Counted from the stretch's first letter, positions 44,910 through 55,730 are shown. The stretch: 64,000 bases of DNA from Lutimonas zeaxanthinifaciens (GCF_030503675.1 NZ_CP129964.1:868001-932000); one strand, 5' to 3'. The notes: generated from the letters alone by a model not told the origin. Translations and numbers: made by a program.

Positions 44910-47033
44910 ATGGCAAGAGATTTAAAATTAACTAGAAATATTGGTATTGCGGCGCATATTGATGCTGGAAAGACCACAACTACCGAGAGAATTCTATATT
45001 ACACGGGTGTGTCTCACAAGATTGGTGAGGTTCATGACGGTGCCGCAACGATGGACTGGATGGAGCAGGAGCAGGAAAGAGGTATTACAATTACTTCAGC
45101 TGCAACTACCTGTACCTGGCAGTTTCCAACTGAAAACGGAATACCTACAGCTGATGCCAAGGGCTATCACTTTAATATTATTGACACTCCGGGTCACGTT
45201 GACTTTACGGTTGAGGTGAACCGTTCATTGAGGGTTCTTGATGGACTGGTGTTTTTGTTTAGTGCTGTTGATGGTGTGGAGCCGCAGTCTGAAACAAACT
45301 GGAGGCTTGCAGATAATTACAAAGTGCCTAGAATTGGTTTTGTTAACAAAATGGACCGTCAGGGTTCAGATTTCCTTAGAGTATGTACTCAGGTAAAGGA
45401 AATGTTAGGTTCTAATGCGGTACCTATCGTTCTTCCTATTGGGGAAGAAGCAGATTTTAAAGGAATCGTTGATTTAGTAAAGAACAGAGCTATCATTTGG
45501 AAAGAAGAGTCTTTCGGATCGACTTTTGATATTATCGATATTCCTGAAGAATTAAAAGAAGAGGCTGCTCAGTATAGAGCTTTGTTGATCGAAGAAGTAG
45601 CATCATATGATGAAAACCTTCTTGAGAAATTCATGGAAGATGAAGATTCGATCACTGAAGAAGAAGTGCATAATGCGCTTAGAGCTGCTGTTATGGATAT
45701 GGCGATCATCCCAATGATATGCGGGTCTGCTTTTAAGAATAAAGGTGTACAGTTTTTATTAGATGGTGTTTGCAGGTATTTACCTTCACCGGTTGATAAA
45801 GATGCTATCGTAGGAACCTATCCATCTACTGGAGAGGAGATTTCAAGAAAGCCTTCTGTAAAGGAGCCTTTTTCTGCCTTGGCATTTAAAATTGCAACGG
45901 ATCCTTTTGTAGGGCGTTTGGCGTTTTTTAGAACGTATTCGGGAAGATTGGATGCCGGATCTTATATCCTTAACAACCGTTCCGGTAAAAAAGAAAGAAT
46001 TTCAAGAATCTATCAAATGCACTCGAACAAGCAGAATTCTGTTGATTTTATTGAAGCAGGAGACATTGGTGCAGCTGTTGGATTTAAAGATATTAAAACA
46101 GGGGATACCATGTCGGATCTTAATGCTCCGATCATTCTGGAAAGTATGGAGTTCCCTGATCCTGTAATCGGGGTGGCTGTTGAACCTAAGACCAAGGCTG
46201 ACGTTGATAAACTTGGAATGGGTCTGGCTAAACTGGCTGAAGAGGATCCAACGTTCCAGGTAAGAACTGATGAAGCTTCTGGTCAAACCATTATTTCTGG
46301 TATGGGTGAACTTCACCTTGAGATTTTGATCGATCGTTTAAAGCGTGAATTCAAGGTTGAGGTAAATGAAGGTGAGCCACAGGTAGAGTACAAAGAAGCG
46401 ATTACTCAAAGTGCTCAGCACAGAGAGGTATACAAGAAGCAATCAGGTGGTAGAGGTAAGTTTGCCGATATCATTTTTGATATGGGTCCTGCAGATGAAG
46501 ATTTTGAAGGTGTTGGCTTGCAATTTGTCAATGAGATCAAGGGAGGAAATATTCCTAAGGAATATATCCCTTCTGTAGAGAAAGGATTCGAGATGGCCAT
46601 GAAGAATGGTCCTTTGGCGGGGTATGAAATGGATACCATGAAGATTGTTTTAAAAGACGGATCTTTCCACCCTGTTGATTCTGATGCACTTTCATTTGAA
46701 TTGGCTGCAAAATTAGGATACAAATCAGCGGCAAAAGCTGCGGGAGCAGTTATTCTTGAGCCGATCATGAAACTTGAGGTTGTAACGCCTGAAGAAAACA
46801 TGGGTGATATTGTTGGTGACTTGAACAGAAGAAGAGGTCAGGTTAATGCAATGGACGACAGAGCTGGAGCAAAAGTTGTTAAGGCACATGTTCCTTTGTC
46901 TGAGATGTTTGGATATGTAACTACTTTAAGAACCTTGTCATCAGGTAGAGCAACATCTACCATGGAATTCTCTCATTATGAGAAAACTCCGTCAAGCGTT
47001 TCTGAAGAAGTGATCAAAAAAGCACAAGGTTAA
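44910..47033 (+). CDS. fusA: Elongation factor G
   Basis: The 707-residue GTPase has G1 [13 protein letters not shown], switch [14 protein letters not shown] and NKMD. Domains II-V follow, including [18 protein letters not shown] and the C-terminal [15 protein letters not shown]. It drives tRNA-mRNA translocation on the ribosome. Length is standard for EF-G; no second fusA copy is seen in the window. No tuf follows it, as is usual in this group. Confidence 0.98.
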   Translation: MARDLKLTRNIGIAAHIDAGKTTTTERILYYTGVSHKIGEVHDGAATMDWMEQEQERGITITSAATTCTWQFPTENGIPTADAKGYHFNIIDTPGHVDFTVEVNRSLRVLDGLVFLFSAVDGVEPQSETNWRLADNYKVPRIGFVNKMDRQGSDFLRVCTQVKEMLGSNAVPIVLPIGEEADFKGIVDLVKNRAIIWKEESFGSTFDIIDIPEELKEEAAQYRALLIEEVASYDENLLEKFMEDEDSITEEEVHNALRAAVMDMAIIPMICGSAFKNKGVQFLLDGVCRYLPSPVDKDAIVGTYPSTGEEISRKPSVKEPFSALAFKIATDPFVGRLAFFRTYSGRLDAGSYILNNRSGKKERISRIYQMHSNKQNSVDFIEAGDIGAAVGFKDIKTGDTMSDLNAPIILESMEFPDPVIGVAVEPKTKADVDKLGMGLAKLAEEDPTFQVRTDEASGQTIISGMGELHLEILIDRLKREFKVEVNEGEPQVEYKEAITQSAQHREVYKKQSGGRGKFADIIFDMGPADEDFEGVGLQFVNEIKGGNIPKEYIPSVEKGFEMAMKNGPLAGYEMDTMKIVLKDGSFHPVDSDALSFELAAKLGYKSAAKAAGAVILEPIMKLEVVTPEENMGDIVGDLNRRRGQVNAMDDRAGAKVVKAHVPLSEMFGYVTTLRTLSSGRATSTMEFSHYEKTPSSVSEEVIKKAQG

Positions 47034-47051
47034 TCTACTAATAAAAGAAAA

Positions 47052-47357
47052 ATGAGTCAGAAAATTAGAATTAAATTAAAGTCTTACGATCATAATTTAG
47101 TAGATAAATCTGCTGAGAAGATTGTAAAAACAGTAAAGAACACAGGTGCTGTTGTAAATGGACCAATTCCGTTACCAACACATAAAAAAATCTTTACAGT
47201 GTTGCGTTCACCACACGTTAACAAAAAGTCAAGAGAGCAGTTTCAATTGAGTGCGTTCAAAAGAATTTTAGATATCTACAGTTCTTCTTCGAAAACAATT
47301 GATGCTCTAATGAAGCTTGAGTTACCAAGTGGGGTTGAAGTAGAGATCAAAGTTTAA
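47052..47357 (+). CDS. rpsJ: 30S ribosomal protein S10
   Basis: The 101-residue protein has the S10 signature [15 protein letters not shown] and the loop segment [25 protein letters not shown]. It belongs to the 30S head and, as NusE, also takes part in antitermination. It is separated from rplC by 151 bases holding a terminator-like hairpin, so the canonical S10 operon is split here. Confidence 0.97.
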   Translation: MSQKIRIKLKSYDHNLVDKSAEKIVKTVKNTGAVVNGPIPLPTHKKIFTVLRSPHVNKKSREQFQLSAFKRILDIYSSSSKTIDALMKLELPSGVEVEIKV

Positions 47358-47382
47358 TCCGAAAGATTGAACTGATCAAAGG

Positions 47383-47478
47383 CTGAAAAGGAAATTTCAG
47401 TCACTTGTCCTGAGCGATTGACGAGGGAAAAACGGAAAAATATATTCAGGGTTGAAGATATTTTGACCCTGTTTTTTT
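47383..47478 (+). terminator. Leader-like hairpins and intrinsic terminator between rpsJ and rplC
   Basis: CTGAAA/TTTCAG (47383-47388 with 47395-47400) forms a first stem. CAGGGT/ACCCTG (47447-47452 with 47466-47471) forms a second, followed by seven T (47472-47478). The second has the shape of an intrinsic terminator 30 bases before the rplC start. In the S10 operons of other bacteria L4 represses through a leader hairpin before rpsJ; here a comparable attenuator may sit before rplC-rplD. Internal termination or a regulated attenuator are both possible. Confidence 0.6.
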
Positions 47479-47508
47479 AAATAGAGAATAATAATTAAAT
47501 AATAGAAA

Positions 47509-48123
47509 ATGTCTGGGTTAATAGGAAAAAAAATAGGAATGACCAGTATTTATGATGAGAATGGAAAAAATATTCCATGTACCGTTATTCAAGCTGGTCC
47601 TTGTGTGGTTACCCAAGTCAGAACCAAAGAGGTTGACGGGTACGAAGCCTTGCAACTTGGTTTCGATGACAAAGCAGAAAAGCAGTCTAATAAGGCGCTT
47701 AACGGGCACTTTAAAAAGGCCGGTTCATCTGCTAAAAGACGTGTCGTTGAATTCCAAGGATTTGAGCAAGATTTTAAATTAGGTGATGAAATTTCAGTAG
47801 ATCACTTTGAAGAAGGGGAATTCGTAGATGTATCAGGTACGTCTAAAGGAAAAGGTTTTCAGGGAGTTGTAAAGCGTCATGGCTTTGCAGGGTCTGAAAG
47901 AACCCACGGACAGCAAAGTATGAACAGAGCTCCTGGTTCTGTTGGTGCGGCGTCTTATCCGGCCCGAATTTTTAAAGGCATGAGAATGGCCGGAAGAATG
48001 GGTGGAGAAAAGGTGAAAGTTCAAAACCTAAGAGTTTTAAAAGTGGTAAAGGATAAAAATCTTTTAGTAGTAAAAGGTGCTGTTCCTGGTCATAAAAATT
48101 CATATGTAATTATTCAGAAATAA
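47509..48123 (+). CDS. rplC: 50S ribosomal protein L3
   Basis: The 204-residue protein starts [17 protein letters not shown] and contains the loop reaching the peptidyl-transferase centre ([20 protein letters not shown]). Its stop overlaps the rplD ATG by one base (TAATG). It heads the part of the S10 block downstream of the candidate attenuator. Confidence 0.98.
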   Translation: MSGLIGKKIGMTSIYDENGKNIPCTVIQAGPCVVTQVRTKEVDGYEALQLGFDDKAEKQSNKALNGHFKKAGSSAKRRVVEFQGFEQDFKLGDEISVDHFEEGEFVDVSGTSKGKGFQGVVKRHGFAGSERTHGQQSMNRAPGSVGAASYPARIFKGMRMAGRMGGEKVKVQNLRVLKVVKDKNLLVVKGAVPGHKNSYVIIQK

Positions 48124-48752
48124 TGAAAGTAGCTGTTATAGATATCAACGGGAAAAAAACCGGAAGAAGTGTTGAGCTTTCGAAAGCTGTTTTTGGTATT
48201 GAACCAAATGACCATGCTATTTATCTGGATGTTAAACAACATTTGGCTAACAAGCGTCAGGGTACTCACAAAGCAAAAGAAAGAGCTGAAATAGTGGGTA
48301 GTACGCGTAAGATTAAAAAACAAAAAGGTACGGGTACTGCGAGAGCGGGAAGTATCAAGTCTCCTATTTTCAGAGGTGGAGGTAGAGCTTTTGGTCCAAG
48401 ACCAAGAAATTACTCTTTCAAATTGAACAAAGGTCTTAAAAAACTGGCTCGTCAGTCAGCACTTTCGATCAAGGCAAAAGAGGAGAATATTGTGGTAATT
48501 GAGAAATTCGATTTCGATACTCCGAAGACGAAAAACTTTACTAGTATTTTGAAAGCCTTGGAGTTGGAAAACAAAAAATCTTTGTTTGTGTTGGATGGGT
48601 CAAATAATAATGTATATTTGTCATCACGAAATTTGGAGAGAGCTAATGTTATAAGCGGCTCAGAATTAAACACTTACAAGGTTCTTAATGCGAATAAAGT
48701 TGTTATTTCTGAATCGTGTTTGGAGGAAATTGAATCTAATTTTAGCAAATAA
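48123..48752 (+). CDS. rplD: 50S ribosomal protein L4
   Basis: The 209-residue protein has the extended tunnel-lining loop ([22 protein letters not shown]) with the L4 hallmark TGTARAG. In several bacteria L4 also represses its own operon, which makes the hairpins at 47383-47478 of interest. Spacing to rplW is five bases. Confidence 0.97.
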   Translation: MKVAVIDINGKKTGRSVELSKAVFGIEPNDHAIYLDVKQHLANKRQGTHKAKERAEIVGSTRKIKKQKGTGTARAGSIKSPIFRGGGRAFGPRPRNYSFKLNKGLKKLARQSALSIKAKEENIVVIEKFDFDTPKTKNFTSILKALELENKKSLFVLDGSNNNVYLSSRNLERANVISGSELNTYKVLNANKVVISESCLEEIESNFSK

Positions 48753-48757
48753 GGGTC

Positions 48758-49048
48758 ATGAGTATATTGATAAAACCTATTATTACGGAAAAAGCAACAG
48801 ACCAAAGTGAGTTGAGTAACTGCTTTAGTTTTGTTGTGAAAAAAGGAGCTAATAAGATAGAAGTTAAAGAAGCTGTAGAAAGTGCTTATGGCGTGACTGT
48901 TAAGGGCGTTAGAACGATGAACTATCCTGTAAAGCGTACAACCAAGTACACCAAAAAAGGATTGGTTGCAAGTGTTAAAGGAGCTTATAAGAAAGCCATC
49001 GTTCAGTTGGCAGAAGGTGAGAACATTGATTTTTATAGCAATATCTAA
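48758..49048 (+). CDS. rplW: 50S ribosomal protein L23
   Basis: The 96-residue protein starts MSILIKPIITEKATD, with VVKKGANKIEVKEAVESAYGV typical of L23 (the VKxGANKxEIKxAVE core). It lies at the tunnel exit and docks trigger factor and SRP. Nine bases precede rplB. Confidence 0.97.
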   Translation: MSILIKPIITEKATDQSELSNCFSFVVKKGANKIEVKEAVESAYGVTVKGVRTMNYPVKRTTKYTKKGLVASVKGAYKKAIVQLAEGENIDFYSNI

Positions 49049-49057
49049 GAAAATAAG

Positions 49058-49882
49058 ATGGCATTAAGAAAATTAAAACCGATTACTCCAGGACAACGAT
49101 TTAAAGTTGTTACGGATTTTGATGTTGTAACAACGGATAAACCCGAAAAAAGTCTTTTGGCTCCGATCAAAAGATCAGGAGGAAGAAACAGTGAAGGAAA
49201 AATGACTATGCGCTTTTTAGGTGGTGGTCATAAGAGAAGATACCGTGTTATCGATTTCAAAAGAAATAAAGATGGTGTTCCTGCTACTGTAAAAACGATT
49301 GAATACGATCCAAACAGGTCAGCTTACATTGCGTTGTTGAGCTATGCAGACGGAGAAAAGAGATATATCATTGCACAGAATGGATTGAAAGTTGGACAGG
49401 AAGTAATTTCTGGTGAAAAAGTGGCTCCTGAGATTGGAAACACAATGCTTTTGAGCAACATTCCATTAGGTACTGTGATTTCTTGTATTGAATTACGTCC
49501 CGGACAGGGTGCTGTAATCGCAAGGAGCGCTGGTACTTTTGCCCAGTTAATGGCGAGAGAAGGAAAATATGCAACGATCAAGTTACCTTCAGGCGAGATT
49601 AGAATGATCTTGCTTACATGTAAGGCGACGATCGGAGTGGTGTCGAATTCGGATCATCAGTTAACTGTATCAGGTAAAGCCGGTAGAAGTAGATGGTTAG
49701 GAAGACGTCCAAGAACGCGTCCTGTTGCCATGAACCCTGTTGATCATCCAATGGGAGGTGGTGAAGGTAGAGCTTCAGGTGGACACCCAAGATCTAAGAA
49801 TGGAATTCCTGCTAAAGGATACAAGACCCGTTCGAAGACTAAAGCGAGCAATAAGCAAATCGTTGAACGTAGAAAAAAATAA
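49058..49882 (+). CDS. rplB: 50S ribosomal protein L2
   Basis: The 274-residue protein has [12 protein letters not shown] at the start, [15 protein letters not shown] and [21 protein letters not shown]-type sequence (here [18 protein letters not shown]). The conserved His equivalent to H229 lies in [10 protein letters not shown]. It supports subunit joining and peptidyl transfer. Confidence 0.98.
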   Translation: MALRKLKPITPGQRFKVVTDFDVVTTDKPEKSLLAPIKRSGGRNSEGKMTMRFLGGGHKRRYRVIDFKRNKDGVPATVKTIEYDPNRSAYIALLSYADGEKRYIIAQNGLKVGQEVISGEKVAPEIGNTMLLSNIPLGTVISCIELRPGQGAVIARSAGTFAQLMAREGKYATIKLPSGEIRMILLTCKATIGVVSNSDHQLTVSGKAGRSRWLGRRPRTRPVAMNPVDHPMGGGEGRASGGHPRSKNGIPAKGYKTRSKTKASNKQIVERRKK

Positions 49883-49895
49883 TTAGTTAGAAAGT

Positions 49896-50174
49896 ATGGC
49901 ACGTTCGTTAAAAAAAGGACCTTATGTTTTTCACGCTTTAGAGAGAAAAGTGCAGAAGAATGTAGACTCAGGAAAGAAATCAGTAATCAAAACCTGGTCA
50001 AGAGCATCAATGATAACTCCTGATTTTGTTGGGCAGACAATCGGTGTTCACAATGGCCGTCAGTTTGTACCGGTATATATTACTGAAAATATGGTAGGTC
50101 ATAAGTTAGGTGAATTTTCTCCAACACGTTCATTCCGTGGACATGCAGGAGCAAAAAATAAAGGTAAAAAATAG
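49896..50174 (+). CDS. rpsS: 30S ribosomal protein S19
   Basis: The 92-residue protein starts [15 protein letters not shown] and ends with the S19 sequence [19 protein letters not shown]. It binds 16S rRNA in the 30S head near the A site. Gap to rplV is six bases. Confidence 0.97.
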   Translation: MARSLKKGPYVFHALERKVQKNVDSGKKSVIKTWSRASMITPDFVGQTIGVHNGRQFVPVYITENMVGHKLGEFSPTRSFRGHAGAKNKGKK

Positions 50175-50180
50175 TAGGTT

Positions 50181-50585
50181 ATGGGAGTTCGAAAAAAGTT
50201 AAGAGCAAATCAACTGAAAGAGGCACGTAAGAACACTTACGTAGCTAAGCTTAATGGTTGTCCTACATCTCCAAGAAAGATGCGTTTAGTAGCTGATTTG
50301 ATCAGAGGAGTAGAAGTGGAAAAAGCACTTCAGATCTTGAAATTCAATCCAAAAGAGGCATCGATAAATCTTGAAAAGTTAATGTTATCAGCAATTGCCA
50401 ACTGGCAAGCGAAGAACGAAGACGAAAGCATTGAAGATGCCGGACTTTTTGTGAAAGAAATTTATGTTGATAGCGCAACGATGTTGAAAAGGCTGCGTAC
50501 TGCACCTCAGGGTAGAGCGCACAGGATCAGAAAACGTTCAAACCACGTAACGATGGTTTTGGGAACTAATAATTTAAGCAATTAA
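50181..50585 (+). CDS. rplV: 50S ribosomal protein L22
   Basis: The 134-residue protein has [18 protein letters not shown] and the tip of the tunnel loop in [17 protein letters not shown]. It lines the exit tunnel with L4; this loop is a common site of macrolide resistance. Confidence 0.97.
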   Translation: MGVRKKLRANQLKEARKNTYVAKLNGCPTSPRKMRLVADLIRGVEVEKALQILKFNPKEASINLEKLMLSAIANWQAKNEDESIEDAGLFVKEIYVDSATMLKRLRTAPQGRAHRIRKRSNHVTMVLGTNNLSN

Positions 50586-50592
50586 TTTAAGC

Positions 50593-51306
50593 ATGGGACA
50601 AAAGACAAATCCAATAGGAAATCGATTAGGAATCATCAGAGGATGGGAATCTAACTGGTACGGTGGAAATGACTACGGGGACAAAATTGCTGAGGACAGC
50701 AAGATCCGTAAATATATCCATGCTAGATTATATAAAGCAAGTGTTTCACGTGTGATCATTGAGCGTACACTTAAACTTGTAACCGTTACTATCACTACTG
50801 CCAGACCTGGTATTATTATCGGAAAAGGTGGTCAAGAGGTAGACAAGTTGAAAGAAGAGCTTAAAAAGATCACAGGTAAAGAAGTACAGATTAATATCTT
50901 CGAGATCAAGCGTCCGGAACTTGACGCTAAATTGGTAGCTGCCAGTATTGCTCGTCAGATTGAGAACAGAATCTCATACAGAAGAGCGATCAAAATGGCA
51001 ATCGCTGCCACAATGCGTATGAATGCTGAAGGTATTAAGGTACAGATTTCAGGTCGTTTGAACGGTGCTGAAATGGCTAGATCTGAGTCTTATAAAGAAG
51101 GAAGAATTCCTCTTTCTACTTTTAGAGCAGATATAGATTATGCCTTGGAAGAAGCGAGTACTACTTATGGTAAAATAGGTGTGAAAGTTTGGATTATGAA
51201 AGGTGAGGTTTATGGTAAGAGAGAATTATCTCCTTTAGTTGGTCTTTCTAAGAAAGGTAAACAAAGTGGAGGTAAAGGGCCAGGAAGGAATAAATCTCGT
51301 AGATAA
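50593..51306 (+). CDS. rpsC: 30S ribosomal protein S3
   Basis: The 237-residue protein starts [18 protein letters not shown], has a KH domain ([16 protein letters not shown]) and the C-terminal S3 domain ([13 protein letters not shown]). It sits at the mRNA entry tunnel and has helicase-like activity. The Gly/Lys-rich tail is normal for the group. Confidence 0.97.
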   Translation: MGQKTNPIGNRLGIIRGWESNWYGGNDYGDKIAEDSKIRKYIHARLYKASVSRVIIERTLKLVTVTITTARPGIIIGKGGQEVDKLKEELKKITGKEVQINIFEIKRPELDAKLVAASIARQIENRISYRRAIKMAIAATMRMNAEGIKVQISGRLNGAEMARSESYKEGRIPLSTFRADIDYALEEASTTYGKIGVKVWIMKGEVYGKRELSPLVGLSKKGKQSGGKGPGRNKSRR

Positions 51307-51325
51307 ATTTTTTAAGACGTAGAAA

Positions 51326-51754
51326 ATGTTACAACCAAAAAGAGTAAAATATCGTAAGGTACAGAAAGCCAAGGGGAACATGAAGGGTAATTCCCAGAGA
51401 GGTCACCAGCTTTCAAACGGTATGTTCGGTATTAAGTCATTAGACCAGGATTTAATTACCTCTCGTCAGATCGAAGCGGCAAGGGTTGCTGCAACAAGAT
51501 ACATGAAAAGACAAGGTAGTTTATGGATTAAAATTTTCCCGGATAAACCTATCACCAAAAAACCTTTAGAGGTTCGTATGGGTAAAGGTAAAGGTGCCCC
51601 AGAATATTTTGTGGCAGTTGTAAAACCTGGAAGAATTATGTTTGAAGTTGGCGGAGTACCAATTGAAGTGGCCAGAGAGGCATTGCGTCTTGCTGCTCAG
51701 AAGTTACCCGTAAGAACTAAATTTGTGGTTGCAAGAGATTTTGACAACGCTTAA
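51326..51754 (+). CDS. rplP: 50S ribosomal protein L16
   Basis: The 142-residue protein starts [14 protein letters not shown] and has the motifs [20 protein letters not shown] and [16 protein letters not shown]. It organises the aminoacyl-tRNA site of the 50S. The 60 bases to rpmC hold nothing I recognise. Confidence 0.98.
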   Translation: MLQPKRVKYRKVQKAKGNMKGNSQRGHQLSNGMFGIKSLDQDLITSRQIEAARVAATRYMKRQGSLWIKIFPDKPITKKPLEVRMGKGKGAPEYFVAVVKPGRIMFEVGGVPIEVAREALRLAAQKLPVRTKFVVARDFDNA

Positions 51755-51814
51755 TTTTTAGTTATGCGATTTTGATTTAAAGGAAGCGTATAGCACTAAA
51801 TTTAACAAGAAAAC

Positions 51815-52006
51815 ATGAAACAATCAGAAATTAAAGAATTATCAGTAGAGGAACTACAGGAAAAGCTAACTATTTTCAAGAAGAACTATACTGATTTGAA
51901 ACTTGCGCATGCTATTTCACCTTTGGAAACTCCAATGCAATTAAGAAATTTGCGTAGAACCGTTGCAAGAATCGCCACAGAATTAACTAATAGAGAATTA
52001 CAATAA
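51815..52006 (+). CDS. rpmC: 50S ribosomal protein L29
   Basis: The 63-residue helical-hairpin protein (MKQSEIKELSVEELQEKL, then NLRRTVARIATELTNRE) matches L29 in length and motif order. It lies at the tunnel exit beside L23. Confidence 0.96.
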   Translation: MKQSEIKELSVEELQEKLTIFKKNYTDLKLAHAISPLETPMQLRNLRRTVARIATELTNRELQ

Positions 52007-52025
52007 TTGTAATTGATTTGAAGAG

Positions 52026-52283
52026 ATGGAAAAAAGAAATCTTAGAAAAGAAAGAATAGGAGTAGTTTCAAGTAGCAAAATGGAGAAATCCATTGTTGTA
52101 TCTGAAGTGAAACGAGTAAAGCATCCAATGTATGGTAAGTTCGTATTGAACACCAAGAAGTATGTGGCACATGATGAGAACAACGATTGTAATGAAGGCG
52201 ATACTGTGAGAATCATGGAGACTCGTCCTTTGAGTAAGTCAAAACGTTGGAGATTAGTAGAAATCTTAGAAAGAGCTAAATAA
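52026..52283 (+). CDS. rpsQ: 30S ribosomal protein S17
   Basis: The 85-residue OB-fold protein has [41 protein letters not shown] (the S17 signature GDxVxIxExRPxS) and [10 protein letters not shown]. It binds 16S rRNA near the body-platform junction. Two bases precede rplN. Confidence 0.96.
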   Translation: MEKRNLRKERIGVVSSSKMEKSIVVSEVKRVKHPMYGKFVLNTKKYVAHDENNDCNEGDTVRIMETRPLSKSKRWRLVEILERAK

Positions 52284-52285
52284 TT

Positions 52286-52657
52286 ATGTTACAGCAAGAA
52301 TCAAGATTAACAGTAGCGGACAATACCGGAGCAAAAGAGGCTTTGGTGATTCGTGTGCTTGGCGGAACGAAGAAACGTTACGCTTCAGTAGGAGATAAAA
52401 TTGTGGTTTCAGTGAAGCAAGCTACTCCAAATGGAACAGCCAAAAAAGGGCAGGTTTCTAAGGCAGTTGTGATCAGAACCAAAAAAGAAGTACGTCGTAA
52501 AGACGGATCATATATTCGTTTTGATGATAATGCATGTGTATTATTGGATTCTACTTCTGGTGAAATGAGAGGAACTCGTGTATTTGGTCCTGTAGCAAGA
52601 GAGCTTCGTGAAAAACAATTCATGAAAATTGTATCATTGGCACCTGAAGTGCTTTAA
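52286..52657 (+). CDS. rplN: 50S ribosomal protein L14
   Basis: The 123-residue protein starts [20 protein letters not shown], contains DNACVLLD and ends with [28 protein letters not shown]-type sequence. It forms intersubunit bridges. First gene of the spc block. Confidence 0.98.
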   Translation: MLQQESRLTVADNTGAKEALVIRVLGGTKKRYASVGDKIVVSVKQATPNGTAKKGQVSKAVVIRTKKEVRRKDGSYIRFDDNACVLLDSTSGEMRGTRVFGPVARELREKQFMKIVSLAPEVL

Positions 52658-52668
52658 TTTATAGAAAG

Positions 52669-52977
52669 ATGACAAAGCTAAAAATTAAAACAGGAGATAC
52701 CGTAAGGGTAATGGCCGGTGACCATAAAGGTGAAGAAGGTAAAGTGATCAAAGTTCTTAGAGATAAGAACAGAGCGATCGTTGAGGGTGTGAATATGATT
52801 TCAAAACACACCAAACCAAGTGCTGAGAATCCACAGGGAGGTATTGTAAAAAAGGAAGCTTCTTTACACATTTCAAACCTAATGTTGGTTGAAAACGGTG
52901 ATGCAACAAGAGTTGGGTTCCGTATGGAAGGTGATAAAAAAGTTAGGTTTTCTAAAAAATCTAAAGAAGTATTATAG
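52669..52977 (+). CDS. rplX: 50S ribosomal protein L24
   Basis: The 102-residue protein has a KOW motif ([19 protein letters not shown]) and the L24 segment [13 protein letters not shown]. It is an assembly initiator for the 50S. Its stop is two bases before rplE. Confidence 0.97.
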   Translation: MTKLKIKTGDTVRVMAGDHKGEEGKVIKVLRDKNRAIVEGVNMISKHTKPSAENPQGGIVKKEASLHISNLMLVENGDATRVGFRMEGDKKVRFSKKSKEVL

Positions 52978-52979
52978 TT

Positions 52980-53531
52980 ATGGAAAATATGCCAAGACTT
53001 AAAAAAGACTACAACGAAAGAATTATTTCTGCTTTAACTGAAGAATTTGGTTACAAAAATGTAATGCAGGTTCCAAAATTGGAGAAGATCGTAATCAGTA
53101 AGGGCGTTGGTGCTGCAATCGCAGATAAGAAGTTAATCGAATATGCTGTTGATGAATTGACACAGATTACAGGTCAAAAAGCAGTTTCGACTATTTCAAA
53201 GAAGGATATCGCTACATTCAAATTGCGTAAAGGAATGCCAATTGGGGCAAAAGTAACTTTGCGTAAGAATAGAATGTACGAATTTTTAGACAGACTAGTT
53301 ACTGCCTCTTTACCTCGAGTAAGAGATTTTAAAGGCGTAAAGGCTAATGGTTTTGACGGAAGAGGAAATTATAATTTGGGTATTACTGAACAGATTATCT
53401 TTCCTGAGATCAATATTGACAAAGTAAACAAGATCGGTGGTATGGATATCACTTTTGTTACTTCGGCCAATACGGATAAAGAAGCAAAATCACTTTTACA
53501 CGAATTAGGGGTACCATTTAAAAAGAATTAA
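52980..53531 (+). CDS. rplE: 50S ribosomal protein L5
   Basis: The 183-residue protein has [12 protein letters not shown] at the start and [16 protein letters not shown] and [18 protein letters not shown] further on, all typical of L5. It binds 5S rRNA in the central protuberance. I keep ATG 52980, which aligns with other flavobacterial L5 proteins; ATG 52989 is an internal alternative. Confidence 0.97.
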   Translation: MENMPRLKKDYNERIISALTEEFGYKNVMQVPKLEKIVISKGVGAAIADKKLIEYAVDELTQITGQKAVSTISKKDIATFKLRKGMPIGAKVTLRKNRMYEFLDRLVTASLPRVRDFKGVKANGFDGRGNYNLGITEQIIFPEINIDKVNKIGGMDITFVTSANTDKEAKSLLHELGVPFKKN

Positions 53532-53535
53532 TAAG

Positions 53536-53805
53536 ATGGCAAAAGAATCAATGAAAGCTCGTGAAGTGAAAAGAGCTAAAACAGTTGCAAAATACGCTGA
53601 AAAAAGAAAGGCCCTTAAGGAGGCTGGTGATTATGATGCGTTGCAAAAATTACCAAAGAACGCTTCGCCAATACGTATGCACAACAGGTGTAAACTGACA
53701 GGTCGTCCAAAAGGTTATATGCGTCAGTTTGGTATTTCTCGTGTTACTTTTCGCGAAATGGCTAATCAAGGTTTGATCCCTGGTGTGAAAAAAGCTAGCT
53801 GGTAG
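53536..53805 (+). CDS. rpsN: 30S ribosomal protein S14, zinc-free form
   Basis: The 89-residue protein has [22 protein letters not shown] and ends [11 protein letters not shown]. It is the longer C-minus form lacking the two CxxC zinc pairs, and keeps one Cys. A 74-base gap with a long inverted repeat separates it from rpsH. Confidence 0.97.
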   Translation: MAKESMKAREVKRAKTVAKYAEKRKALKEAGDYDALQKLPKNASPIRMHNRCKLTGRPKGYMRQFGISRVTFREMANQGLIPGVKKASW

Positions 53806-53816
53806 AAAATCATTAA

Positions 53817-53861
53817 TTGGTTTCAGGTTTGATCTGATTTTGTGAAAAGATCGAAAACCAA
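53817..53861 (+). promoter_or_regulatory. Inverted-repeat element between rpsN and rpsH
   Basis: TTGGTTT (53817-53823) faces AAACCAA (53855-53861), and within it GATC (53831-53834) faces GATC (53849-53852). These give a long interrupted stem in an otherwise tight operon. S8 is the autogenous repressor of the spc operon in other bacteria, usually acting near rplE; this element just before rpsH could be the equivalent site. That is an inference from position only. Confidence 0.4.
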
Positions 53862-53879
53862 AACCGTAAATATTTATAT

Positions 53880-54278
53880 ATGTATACAGATCCAATCGCA
53901 GATTATCTAACAAGAATTAGAAATGCTGCAAGCGCTGGCCACAGGGTTGTGGAAATTCCAGCGTCGAACTTAAAAAAAGAAATGACCAAGATTCTTTTCG
54001 ATCAGGGTTATATCTTGAGTTATAAGTTCATTGAGAACAAAGTTCAAGACATTATCAAGATTGCTTTAAAATACGATAAGGATTCTAAGCAACCTGTGAT
54101 CAAAAATCTTCAAAGAGTGAGTACACCTGGTTTGAGAAAATATGCCGGAGCTCACGAAATGCCAAGAGTGTTAAACGGTTTGGGAATCGCCATCGTTTCT
54201 ACTTCAAAAGGTGTTATGACGAATAAAAAAGCACGTCAGGAGAATGTTGGGGGAGAGGTTTTATGTTTCGTTTATTAA
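53880..54278 (+). CDS. rpsH: 30S ribosomal protein S8
   Basis: The 132-residue protein starts MYTDPIADYLTRIRNA and ends with the S8 signature STSKGVMTNKKARQENVGGEVLCFVY (ends shown: STSKGVMT and GGEVLCFVY). It binds helix 21 of 16S rRNA and represses its operon in other bacteria. Confidence 0.97.
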   Translation: MYTDPIADYLTRIRNAASAGHRVVEIPASNLKKEMTKILFDQGYILSYKFIENKVQDIIKIALKYDKDSKQPVIKNLQRVSTPGLRKYAGAHEMPRVLNGLGIAIVSTSKGVMTNKKARQENVGGEVLCFVY

Positions 54279-54290
54279 AAAGTAGATAAG

Positions 54291-54833
54291 ATGTCAAGAA
54301 TAGGAAAAAACCCAATAACAATTCCGGAAGGAGTTACTGTTGAAGTGAAGGACAACGAAGTTACAGTGAAAGGTAAACTTGGTGAATTGTCTCAGGAAAT
54401 AAAAGAAATTGATGTAAAGATCGAGGATGGAGTAATAACCTTGGAAAGACCTTCTGAGGCAAATACACACAAATCAAAACACGGTCTTTACAGAGCGTTG
54501 ATCAACAACATGATTGTTGGAGTATCTCAAGGCTGGTCGAAAGAACTTGAATTAGTGGGAGTTGGTTACAGAGCTTCCAATCAGGGACAAAAATTAGACC
54601 TTGCCCTTGGATTTTCTCACAATATCGTTTTGGAAATTGCTCCGGAAGTGAAAGTGGAAACAGTATCTGAAAAAGGTAAGAATCCATTGGTTAAATTAAC
54701 TTCTCATGACAAACAGTTGGTTGGACAGGTTGCAGCGAAGATTCGTTCTTTCCGTAAGCCTGAACCATACAAAGGAAAAGGAGTTAAATATGTAGGTGAA
54801 CAATTAAGAAGAAAAGCGGGTAAAACTGCATAA
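54291..54833 (+). CDS. rplF: 50S ribosomal protein L6
   Basis: The 180-residue protein starts MSRIGKNPITIPEGV and ends with the L6 tail PEPYKGKGVKYVGEQLRRKAGK. It sits near the sarcin-ricin loop. Spacing to rpsH and rplR is 12 bases each. Confidence 0.98.
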   Translation: MSRIGKNPITIPEGVTVEVKDNEVTVKGKLGELSQEIKEIDVKIEDGVITLERPSEANTHKSKHGLYRALINNMIVGVSQGWSKELELVGVGYRASNQGQKLDLALGFSHNIVLEIAPEVKVETVSEKGKNPLVKLTSHDKQLVGQVAAKIRSFRKPEPYKGKGVKYVGEQLRRKAGKTA

Positions 54834-54845
54834 TAAGATAAGGTT

Positions 54846-55196
54846 ATGGCATTAACAAAACTTCAAAGAAGGAACCGTATTAAGAATAGAATCAGAAAAG
54901 TTGTTTCTGGAACTGCGGTAAAACCTAGATTATCAGTTTTCAGAAGCAATAAAGCAATATCTGCTCAATTAATTGATGACGTTGCAGGAAAAACTTTGGT
55001 ATCTACCACTTCTCTTTCTATGAAAGATGCAAAAGGTACTAAAATAGAGATCGCTACCGCTGTAGGTAAGGATTTGGCTGAAAAAGCGAGCAAGGCAGGA
55101 ATTGAATCTGTTGCCTTTGATAGAAATGGTTATTTATACCACGGTAGAGTAAAAGCCCTAGCAGATGGTGCTAGAGAAGGAGGTTTAAAATTTTAA
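54846..55196 (+). CDS. rplR: 50S ribosomal protein L18
   Basis: The 116-residue protein has [37 protein letters not shown] and the C-terminal [21 protein letters not shown] motif of L18. It binds 5S rRNA with L5. Confidence 0.97.
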   Translation: MALTKLQRRNRIKNRIRKVVSGTAVKPRLSVFRSNKAISAQLIDDVAGKTLVSTTSLSMKDAKGTKIEIATAVGKDLAEKASKAGIESVAFDRNGYLYHGRVKALADGAREGGLKF

Positions 55197-55205
55197 GATT
55201 ATTCC

Positions 55206-55730
55206 ATGTACAAAAAATATAACAACGTAGAAAGAGTAAAACCCAGTGGTCTTGAACTTAAAGATCATTTGGTAGGAGTACAAAGAGTTACCAAGGTGAC
55301 CAAAGGGGGAAGAACATTTAGTTTTTCAGCCATTGTGGTTGTCGGAAACGGAGACGGTGTAGTGGGTCATGGATTAGGTAAATCTCAGGATGTTGCTTCA
55401 GCAATCGCTAAGGCGATAGAAGACGCTAAGAAGAATTTGGTAAGAATTCCGATCATCAATCAAACTTTACCACATGAACAGAAAGGTAAGTATGGTGGAG
55501 CAAGGGTATTTTTAAAGCCAGCTTCTCATGGTACCGGGGTAATTGCCGGTGGTGCTGTAAGGGCGGTATTGGAATCAGTAGGTGTACATGATGTACTTTC
55601 AAAATCTCAGGGCTCTTCTAACCCACACAACGTGGTAAAAGCAACTTTTGATGCTTTATTGAACCTAAGAGATGCGCATACTGTTGCGAGACAGAGAGGT
55701 ATATCTGTAGAAAAAGTGTTTAACGGTTAA
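55206..55730 (+). CDS. rpsE: 30S ribosomal protein S5
   Basis: The 174-residue protein has the S5 motifs [20 protein letters not shown] and [17 protein letters not shown], with a C-terminal half including [16 protein letters not shown]. It controls decoding accuracy and lines the mRNA entry site. Confidence 0.98.
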   Translation: MYKKYNNVERVKPSGLELKDHLVGVQRVTKVTKGGRTFSFSAIVVVGNGDGVVGHGLGKSQDVASAIAKAIEDAKKNLVRIPIINQTLPHEQKGKYGGARVFLKPASHGTGVIAGGAVRAVLESVGVHDVLSKSQGSSNPHNVVKATFDALLNLRDAHTVARQRGISVEKVFNG

